From a virus, in the IMG/VR virus record IMGVR_UViG_3300020165_002390, positions 1 to 55,674 of that record: a DNA stretch of 55,674 bases, one strand, 5' to 3'. The position numbers were made by a program, and so were the translations under genes. Below are positions 49,636 through 55,674 of the stretch, piece by piece (within the stretch, counting starts at the first letter, position 1; each line of letters begins with the position of its first letter). A model generated the notes under the pieces. That model was not told the DNA's origin, did no database searches, and worked only from the letters and a program-made list of their open reading frames with translations.

Positions 49636-50905
49636 ACAATTCCTTCAACTCGGGAAAAGTTTCAAGCATGTTTTCGTCACGGAGGTCGTCTAGCCTCTTC
49701 ATCCACGATTTGAATTGGTCTATGTGCTCGTGGTTGTCTCTACGCATCATGTAGTCTATGCCTGACTGGAAGCCTTTGGTCGCCCTTGTCAATGGATCTA
49801 GAGGTGCTAGCCATTCTATGTGCTTTTCGATCTTGTCCTTTACTTTTTGTTTGTATGCCAATGGCGCTAAATCTATCCTCTGTCCAAACGGAGACTGTAA
49901 TAAGTTGAAGTTGAAGTCTTGTGGTTTTAAAAATCCCATGTCAACCCAATTCCTATGGAAGTCTGTGATGTGCCAGGCATTTATAAGTCCTACTGTGGAA
50001 CTGATGTAGAAGTCAACTTCGGGACACACCTCCAACATCCTTTTCCTGTTGGCCACCACATCGTCCCATACCGTTCCTTTCCTCATTAGTTCAGCACGTT
50101 TACCTTCTGCGTCAAGGCTGGCACCTATAGAGACTGTGTCAAATTTTTTCCATAATTCTAGTACATCCATGTCCTTGAATTTTGTCTTAGTGAAATTGGT
50201 GTTGTAGATCAGTCTCACGTGATACATTTTTCTTTTGTCCAGCTCTTTCAATATCCTGTAGTGTTCCTCCATTATCAAAGGTTCTCCGCCTGCGAAATAG
50301 AACTGCTCAACATGATCAAACTGTTCTAACATCTGATCCCATATGTCATTGGAACTTCTTCCGACACGTAATATCTTGGCATGTTTTGGTGGTTCGCCTG
50401 CTAACTTCTTATGGTCCTCATACCAATTTGAACTGAACCATGTGCCGCAACTCCTACAGGCCAAATTACATAGATTGCTGAATCGTATATCCCAGTACTT
50501 GATCACAAAATCTGCACTGCCGTCTTCTTTGGTGTTATCAATCATTCCTATGTTGTGTCCAAAGTGTTTGTTCGAACTCATACGTAAACTGAAAAATCCC
50601 GACTTTTCTTGATCATAACATTTGGTGCAGTTTTTACTGGATTTGTTTGACAACATGTTTTGTCTCAACTGTTTCATGTCCTTGCCATTGAACACAGTTT
50701 CCATGGAATCCTTGTTTAAGTTTCCCACAGGATAATCATCTATTGCGAAGCAACATGGATAGGCCCTGCCGTCTGGAAAAGCGTGGAGATGTAGCCATGG
50801 CATCATACAAAATGTGTCACTGTCGATCAACAACTCACGCTGTCTCTCGGTCATGTCTTTAATCTTTAACTTCTCGGGCTCCTTGGCCCCGTAATCATAT
50901 GCCAC
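49622..50905 (-). CDS. Radical SAM protein with N-terminal twitch-like Cys domain (3 of 5)
   Basis: A 427-residue homologue. N-terminal set TFCMMPWLHLHAFPDGRAYP then CCFAIDDYPVGN, and SKNCTKCYDQE; cluster motif FSNLCNLACRSCGTWFSSNW (~142-161); FYFAGGEPLIM and VRLIYNTNFT. By eye it is closest to the 48283 copy in its opening. The internal SIGASLDAEGKRAELMRKGT matches the substrate-contact helix common to the group. Overlaps the next gene by 11 bases. Confidence 0.88.
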   Translation of the reverse strand: MAYDYGAKEPEKLKIKDMTERQRELLIDSDTFCMMPWLHLHAFPDGRAYPCCFAIDDYPVGNLNKDSMETVFNGKDMKQLRQNMLSNKSSKNCTKCYDQEKSGFFSLRMSSNKHFGHNIGMIDNTKEDGSADFVIKYWDIRFSNLCNLACRSCGTWFSSNWYEDHKKLAGEPPKHAKILRVGRSSNDIWDQMLEQFDHVEQFYFAGGEPLIMEEHYRILKELDKRKMYHVRLIYNTNFTKTKFKDMDVLELWKKFDTVSIGASLDAEGKRAELMRKGTVWDDVVANRKRMLEVCPEVDFYISSTVGLINAWHITDFHRNWVDMGFLKPQDFNFNLLQSPFGQRIDLAPLAYKQKVKDKIEKHIEWLAPLDPLTRATKGFQSGIDYMMRRDNHEHIDQFKSWMKRLDDLRDENMLETFPELKELYEED

Positions 50906-52238
50906 GGTACCATTCTCCTATTATTGGGAAAGTCTTTTCAAATTCTTTTCCTGATCGTTTGTCATATTGACTGTAGAATGCCTTGAAGTCTTTTTGTAGT
51001 TTACTCTGTTCGGCCGCACCTGCATGTGGTGTTTTGACAACATCCAAGTAGTCGATAAGTCTTTGTGTTTGATTAATTTCCATGTGTTCTAAATGTTTTT
51101 CGTTAGTATTTAAAAACTTTACCAAGTCCAGTTTAAATTTATTTCTTAAATCATCCGGTAGCACAAGCGGTGATTGGAAACTCGGAAACCTCAATATGTT
51201 CAGTGTAAAGTTAACTTCTGGTCCGTACACCTTGCCTGCACTCTTGAACCAAACCATTTTCTCTAAAAACTCAGGTAATGACTCTAGACATAGTGCGTTA
51301 ATTGTACACATATTGTGGAGGGCACGTGGAACCTTATCCACCATCATGTGCAAGAAGTTGGAATGCCAATCTCCATAAACTAGTCCGTCTCTGATGTATT
51401 CTGCTTGTCCAAATGTTGCTTCACAACTAGTATACAATTCGAAGTTATCAAACTTCTTTAATTTTGTTTTGAATCTATCAATGATGCTCTGCTTTGCACC
51501 TAGGTTAGAGTTTATTGCGAGGGTCATGTTGGGATTCATTTTATCTCCCTGTGTTTCTATCCAATCTAGTAGTCTCCATAAATTAGGTGACATCATAGGT
51601 TCTCCGCCTGTTATCCTCAGTTCATCTAGGCTCTTGTGTAGGTCTGTTTCCCACCATTTGTAGAATGCTTCCACGTATGGATTGGTCTCATCTTTCTTGT
51701 ACGGCTCTGCACTTTCATGGCTGTGTGTGAAATGATTCCTGCCATCTGTTTTCATATCGGTGTATGGTCCTTGCCTCTTGATGTTGTTTGCCCAAGTGGA
51801 ACTGAATGCAGGATTACAATACGTACAAGCAAAGTTACAGGTTCTGTCAAATGCTATTTCTAGTGTTTTCAAGTCTACGTCTTCCTTGTGATCTAGGTTA
51901 TATGCTGTGTCTAGATCTTCATCTGTGAATATTTGTGATTTATACACCCTATCACTTATGTTGTCTCTGTTGATGTCTTCAATCTTCCAACAGTACTCGC
52001 ATCCTGCAGGCCTCTCTCCGCACTGCATCTGCCTACGCTGTTCTTTTTTCTCAGGTGTGTTGTGTAGCAGTTTCGGATTTGATTGCACAGCGATTGGATC
52101 AATCTTGTGCGGAAGCGGATGGTGACAACTTGTGGTCATCCCACTGCCCAGCCATATAGTCGCATTGTACCATTTGGCCCCACAGAAACTTGCAGATTTG
52201 GTGTCTAGTATTTTTTTCTTGTATTCTAAATCATTCAT
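50895..52238 (-). CDS. Radical SAM protein with N-terminal twitch-like Cys domain (4 of 5)
   Basis: A 447-residue homologue; I use the ATG at 52238 in an ATGA overlap instead of one at 52250. N-terminal set SFCGAKWYNATIWLGSG, TTSCHHPLPHKI and PAGCEYCWKIED; cluster motif FDRTCNFACTYCNPAFSSTW (~132-151); LRITGGEPMMS. The CHHP form of the second Cys segment and the CNPAFSSTW motif pair it with the 52235 copy. The two therefore form a subfamily distinct from the other three. Confidence 0.88.
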   Translation of the reverse strand: MNDLEYKKKILDTKSASFCGAKWYNATIWLGSGMTTSCHHPLPHKIDPIAVQSNPKLLHNTPEKKEQRRQMQCGERPAGCEYCWKIEDINRDNISDRVYKSQIFTDEDLDTAYNLDHKEDVDLKTLEIAFDRTCNFACTYCNPAFSSTWANNIKRQGPYTDMKTDGRNHFTHSHESAEPYKKDETNPYVEAFYKWWETDLHKSLDELRITGGEPMMSPNLWRLLDWIETQGDKMNPNMTLAINSNLGAKQSIIDRFKTKLKKFDNFELYTSCEATFGQAEYIRDGLVYGDWHSNFLHMMVDKVPRALHNMCTINALCLESLPEFLEKMVWFKSAGKVYGPEVNFTLNILRFPSFQSPLVLPDDLRNKFKLDLVKFLNTNEKHLEHMEINQTQRLIDYLDVVKTPHAGAAEQSKLQKDFKAFYSQYDKRSGKEFEKTFPIIGEWYRGI

Positions 52239-53605
52239 ACGTTTCTGCACTCCTCCCAGAACTCTTCCATCTCAGGAAAGGTGTTCAAGAACCTTGTGAG
52301 ACGTCTGCGGTCGTGTTCGTTGAAGAAAGCGTAAAAGTTTTTTTTATTTTGCGTACTTGCGTCAGCGTTTTCGCGCCAGTATGCGAGATTACGTTGCATC
52401 TTCTGGATCTCGAAATCGTTGAACTTGCTGTACCCTCTGTCGTTCCCACAATGCTTCTGCATGTATTCTATGTTTTCCTCATGTATTATTTGGTAGGATT
52501 CCGGGAGCAGTGTGATCTGTTGCCATGTGGGTTGCCTCAGCAGTGGCACGTCAAACCATATACGTTGGTATGTGGTGCTGTACTTGGCACGCAGTTCCAG
52601 TATCTTTTCAAGTAATTGGTCCATGCTGGTTATACTGAGATTGTTGTATGTGCATATGAACGTTATGGAATTCCTCCCTGGTATACGCTCCAGGAACTCC
52701 TCCACGTTGTCCATCATGTAGTTGAAATCCAATCCGTTCCTGATGTACTCCGCACGTTTGCCCCATGCATCCACGCTCACGAACTGCATCATGTGTTCCA
52801 CCTTGTCCTGCATACATATCTCCTGTGCCATGTTGAAGTATTTCTCCTTCAGTTTCTTGTCCGGGGGACACATGTTGCTGGTCACGTTCAGGTGTAGGTC
52901 CTGTTTGGGGTTGTCAATTATGTACTGGAACACCTTGTATGTGTTCACATCCATCATGGGTTCCCCTCCCGTCATACGGAAGTGTTTTAGATTCTTGTAC
53001 AGCGTTGGCCACCATCTCCAGAACGCTTCAACGTATGGATTATCTTCACGATTTGTTAAAGGCCTGTTCTCTCCTTGGAAGTGTTCCGGCATGTTGTGGG
53101 GTGGTGACGTTGGATATTCTCCATAACGATCGACTTCCTTGCCCCACGTGGTGGAGAACTGTGGTGAGCAGTAACTACACTTGAAATTGCAGGCGTTGTT
53201 GAAGTTGACCTCAACGTACCTCGGAGTCCACTTGTCGTCCAGTGGTTTTTTCATGATGTCATCGAAGTCCTGCATGGCCCATGGTTCGCCCGACCTGTAG
53301 TGCCTGTCACTCATCTCTCCAGTCTTCTCTATGTTCCAGCAGTAGGAACACCCTTCTGGCTTCTTGCCCTCCAGCATCTCCTTCCTCTGTTGCAGTTTAT
53401 CAGTGGTGTTGTGCAGGCTCGCGGGGTTGTAGTTGAGCTTGTCTGGGCTGATCTTGTGCAGTGGAGGATGATAGCAACTGTTTGTCTTGCCCGTGGGCAG
53501 GTGCAGTGAGGTCTGGTTCCACTTGGCCAGGCACATGGTGGGAGACACGGTCTCTAATTTCTCTCTGGCCTTGTCTGCGTCTGACTTGTAATCACTGGTA
53601 CTCAC
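52235..53605 (-). CDS. Radical SAM protein with N-terminal twitch-like Cys domain (5 of 5)
   Basis: A 456-residue homologue and first of the run in transcription order. N-terminal set TMCLAKWNQTSLHLPTGKT, NSCYHPPLHKI and PEGCSYCWNIEK; cluster motif FNNACNFKCSYCSPQFSTTW (~136-155); FRMTGGEPMMD. CYHP and CSPQFSTTW make it the sister of the 50895 copy. It overlaps the glycosyltransferase-like gene upstream by 14 bases, linking the radical SAM run to sugar transfer. Confidence 0.88.
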   Translation of the reverse strand: MSTSDYKSDADKAREKLETVSPTMCLAKWNQTSLHLPTGKTNSCYHPPLHKISPDKLNYNPASLHNTTDKLQQRKEMLEGKKPEGCSYCWNIEKTGEMSDRHYRSGEPWAMQDFDDIMKKPLDDKWTPRYVEVNFNNACNFKCSYCSPQFSTTWGKEVDRYGEYPTSPPHNMPEHFQGENRPLTNREDNPYVEAFWRWWPTLYKNLKHFRMTGGEPMMDVNTYKVFQYIIDNPKQDLHLNVTSNMCPPDKKLKEKYFNMAQEICMQDKVEHMMQFVSVDAWGKRAEYIRNGLDFNYMMDNVEEFLERIPGRNSITFICTYNNLSITSMDQLLEKILELRAKYSTTYQRIWFDVPLLRQPTWQQITLLPESYQIIHEENIEYMQKHCGNDRGYSKFNDFEIQKMQRNLAYWRENADASTQNKKNFYAFFNEHDRRRLTRFLNTFPEMEEFWEECRNV

Positions 53606-54494
53606 GGTCTTGCACTCCTTTGTTCCTGTGCTCCGGCAACGTGAACTTGAAGAACTTGCTGTCCTCTGGTGTGAAGTCTGCTATTGGTATGTCCAACCTC
53701 TGTTTGATGCTCTCACCATACATCCGTATCTCGTCGTCCATGTTGTTGGCGTCTATTTTGTTGAAGAACATTTCTCTCATGCCTCCTATGTCACTGATGT
53801 CACTTTGTTCATTGGAGTTGCCCAGCACAGTGTGATACAGTCCCATCCTGGCGCCCAGCATGGCGTATTTGCCATTCTCTACATCGGCCCCCACTGTCAT
53901 CCAGGTGCTCAGCACACGCAGGTTCTCAGGCCACACATTCTTGTTGAAGTCGTTGGCCGGTATGGGTTTGCCTTTGTCCAATCCCATTTTCACGCCCTCC
54001 CTGTATCCGGCAGTGAATGCCTGGTCCTTTTCCGCATTGATCACTGTGGTCGAATAACAGTTGTGTAGATTTTCATGTGGTACACCCCAACAGAAGTCTA
54101 ATCTGTTCTCCTCGGTGTCTGCGTTTTCGTGTGTACGCATGTTGAGGCAAGTCTGTTTTGGCCATCCTACCAACCCGCCGTTTCCGTACACCAGTCCATT
54201 CACATTGTTTTTAGCACGCCACCTGTGGACAGCGTCAGGATTGGTCTTGCTCCAATCCAAAGTCTCTAGTAGGAATTTCTCATTTATGATGTTGTCTCCG
54301 TCCACACTGATAAAGAAATCAGTTTCCGCTAGTTCCGCCGCGGCCTTGTGTGCAGAATCGAATCCAACTACCCCATCGACACGCTTGGCCCATGGCACCT
54401 TGTTTTTTAGATCTGCCCAATTCAGTTCCTTGTTGGGTTCTTTGAAACTTATGTAAACGAAATCTAGATCGCTTACTCGTACTCGAGCAACCAT
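53592..54494 (-). CDS. Putative GT-A-like phage glycosyltransferase
   Basis: A 300-residue protein; the chosen ATG at 54494 gives a start VARVRVSDLDFVYISFKEP. Nucleotide-sugar-domain features: FVYISFKEPNKELNW, VPWAKRVDGVVGFDSAHKAA and TDFFISVDGDNII with a DxD metal motif (D-G-D). Lower down, KNNVNGLVYGNGGLVGWPKQ could be the acceptor loop. It shares this domain with the protein at 38394-39689 at the opposite end of the island. Overlaps the upstream gene by 22 bases. Confidence 0.7.
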   Translation of the reverse strand: MVARVRVSDLDFVYISFKEPNKELNWADLKNKVPWAKRVDGVVGFDSAHKAAAELAETDFFISVDGDNIINEKFLLETLDWSKTNPDAVHRWRAKNNVNGLVYGNGGLVGWPKQTCLNMRTHENADTEENRLDFCWGVPHENLHNCYSTTVINAEKDQAFTAGYREGVKMGLDKGKPIPANDFNKNVWPENLRVLSTWMTVGADVENGKYAMLGARMGLYHTVLGNSNEQSDISDIGGMREMFFNKIDANNMDDEIRMYGESIKQRLDIPIADFTPEDSKFFKFTLPEHRNKGVQDREYQ

Positions 54495-54796
54495 GCTTTT
54501 CCTCCATCTACGATCCCAATTGGCCAATGTATGTCCCCGTCCAAGAACACGTAACCTTTGTGTGGTGTTGATATCAACTGAGAATACTGTGTCTTTGCCT
54601 TGGGTTTTATTTGATCTTTTTCAACTATGTCTGTTTTGCCATCCACGTTGGACAGCGTGTAGTATTGCTCGCCTCTCCTCATTATTTCCAATTTCTTGTC
54701 AAGAGGCACTTCTATCTGTTTGCCGTCTATGTTTACAAAGTGTCTCTTGGGAGGTCGAACCTTGAAATCCTTTAGTGCTTTAAAAATCTCTGACAT
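54473..54796 (-). CDS. Hypothetical protein in the glycan island
   Basis: A 107-residue protein; the ATG at 54796 overlaps the end of the glycosyltransferase gene. It begins SEIFKALKDFKVRPPKRHFV and ends in a beta-rich stretch with TPHKGYVFLDGDIHWPIGIV. The frame extends upstream, but that part would lie inside the neighbouring gene. No family recognised. Confidence 0.65.
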   Translation of the reverse strand: MSEIFKALKDFKVRPPKRHFVNIDGKQIEVPLDKKLEIMRRGEQYYTLSNVDGKTDIVEKDQIKPKAKTQYSQLISTPHKGYVFLDGDIHWPIGIVDGGKAWLLEYE

Positions 54797-55574
54797 TAAT
54801 CTCCTTGTCGAAGTAGTGCCATGGCCTGGACACACGACGTTCTCCTAGGTAATATGCATCTCCTGACTTGTTGGGGAACAGGAAGTTGTTTTGATCTTTG
54901 ACCCAGTCTAGATTATTTACACCAGGCTTATGATGAAGGAACTTGAACCATTCGTAGTCTATGAGATGTTGATTGGTTGGATCTAAAATCCTATATGCCA
55001 GGGCGAACACCACATCCGTGCTAGGATAAGTGTCGTGGCAATTGATCAACATGTGCTCCTTGACTTCATTCCACTTGTAAGTTATCTGTTCTGCCAATTC
55101 AAAAAATTTCTTAGATCTTTCTGATTTACGGAAGTACATCAGTCCATTGTATATGTTGGGTAGATGATTTCTTTTGAACAAGTTCCTGTACGGTGTCTCC
55201 TTGACCACTTGATCCTTGTAGTTCCTGCAATCAACACTGAACACCAGATCGTGTTGCCATAGGTGGTACCACCACCAGTCCGTGTTGGCCGTCCACAGCA
55301 TGTCCGCTTCTAGTTTGATCGTGTACTCGAAAGGAGTCCACCAACATGCCTTGTGCTCGTTGGCCCATTTTATTTTGTGTTCCGAGGCATCATCCTCCTC
55401 CAACACCTGTACCACGTCTACCGCTTCGTGTTCAAATTTACTTTTCTCATCAGTGATCACGCACACACTGTTCTCACGATTCCATTTCTTTATGGACTTG
55501 GCCAATCTTATGGACAGTTCGACGTAGTCTGTTGTGTCATTGTTCTGGGCGAACCACAGGAATCCCTTAGACAT
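54780..55574 (-). CDS. Glycosyltransferase-like protein (GT-A, GT8-like)
   Basis: A 264-residue protein. SKGFLWFAQNNDTTDYVELS is a GT-A-like first strand and helix. ENSVCVITDEKSKF follows, and YTIKLEADMLWTANTDWWWY (~84-103) has a Glu-Ala-Asp in place of the DxD metal motif next to an acidic strand. A YNGLMYFRKSERSKKFFELA segment is typical of GT8-like acceptors. It is the first complete gene of the island in transcription order and overlaps the partial upstream gene by 8 bases. Confidence 0.7.
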   Translation of the reverse strand: MSKGFLWFAQNNDTTDYVELSIRLAKSIKKWNRENSVCVITDEKSKFEHEAVDVVQVLEEDDASEHKIKWANEHKACWWTPFEYTIKLEADMLWTANTDWWWYHLWQHDLVFSVDCRNYKDQVVKETPYRNLFKRNHLPNIYNGLMYFRKSERSKKFFELAEQITYKWNEVKEHMLINCHDTYPSTDVVFALAYRILDPTNQHLIDYEWFKFLHHKPGVNNLDWVKDQNNFLFPNKSGDAYYLGERRVSRPWHYFDKEINVRDF

Positions 55575-55674
55575 CGGCTAACTCCTTGTTTAGCACATGC
55601 ACGTCTTGTCCTACGGTGTGCATGATCTTGCCGTCGCCCTGCCAGGCCAAACCTTCGTCACTGATCGACAGTAC
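55567..55674 (-). CDS. 3' end of an upstream gene (5'-partial)
   Basis: The right edge cuts a minus-strand frame; 35 C-terminal residues are visible, ending GQDVHVLNKELADV before TAA at 55567-55569. It overlaps the next gene's ATG by 8 bases, as in the rest of the operon, so the island continues beyond the window. SDEGLAWQGDGKIMH is visible. Identity unknown. Confidence 0.65.
   Translation of the reverse strand, partial: VLSISDEGLAWQGDGKIMHTVGQDVHVLNKELADV

Noticed and set aside
1-55674. tRNA genes, CRISPR arrays, insertion sequences or integrase/att sites
   Set aside because: No gap is large enough for an array, no cloverleaf was noticed in the few intergenic stretches, and no transposase or integrase motif was seen. 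A covariance-model scan would be decisive.

Overview
The window is a gene-dense stretch of a large T4-like (myovirus-type) phage genome, most likely marine. The evidence is a T4-type replication core (family B DNA polymerase, sliding clamp, RNase H/FEN-type 5'-3' exonuclease), a small protein resembling the T4 dsDNA-binding protein DsbA, many small proteins of the kind I recall from T4-like cyanophages and pelagiphages, almost no intergenic space and ATGA/TAATG start-stop overlaps. No head, tail or packaging gene is recognisable. The first gene probably, and the last certainly, run off the ends, so this is an internal piece. Base composition is moderate to AT-rich. A tripartite tricarboxylate (TctA/TctC) uptake pair points to a heterotrophic proteobacterial host rather than a cyanobacterium, but this is inference.

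Layout. 1-3067: genes with basic, Cys-containing C-terminal domains. 3069-10234: DsbA-like protein, membrane protein, SGNH-like protein, DNA polymerase, methyltransferase, sliding clamp and a DpdA-type 7-deazaguanine transglycosylase. 10258-18840: a metabolic block with QueD-like protein, peroxiredoxin, SET protein, glycosyltransferase, UDP-glucose 4-epimerase, GTP cyclohydrolase I, GMP reductase and a phosphoribosyltransferase. 18859-24931: queuosine-precursor transporter, membrane microprotein, hairpin terminator, cupin, amidinotransferase, QueE, then TctA and TctC. 24932-33642: sulfotransferase-like and 2-oxoglutarate oxygenase-like proteins, methyltransferase, exonuclease, a tandemly duplicated gene pair, an isolated minus-strand SGNH-like gene and small hypotheticals. 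33673-38404: MoxR-type ATPase plus VWA/metallopeptidase pair, membrane microproteins and conserved small phage proteins. 38394-55674, all minus strand: an overlapping operon of glycosyltransferase-like proteins, five consecutive radical SAM proteins, SGNH-like protein, acetyltransferase, thioredoxin reductase, carbamoyltransferase, SDR, another radical SAM protein, sugar epimerase/dehydratase and DegT-type aminotransferase.

How the genes fit together. FolE, the QueD-like protein, QueE, the precursor transporter and DpdA make a nearly complete route for placing a 7-deazaguanine base in phage DNA. No QueC was recognised here, so the final base could be the carboxy form, or a cyano form made with host or off-window QueC. 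TctA/TctC would let the infected cell take up a carboxylate substrate. The minus-strand island looks like glycan or small-molecule building and decoration, and its run of five radical SAM enzymes is the strongest candidate for an undescribed system. A third theme is transcriptional: several sigma70-like promoters sit so that their predicted start site falls on or within about 3 bases of the ATG, suggesting leaderless mRNAs.
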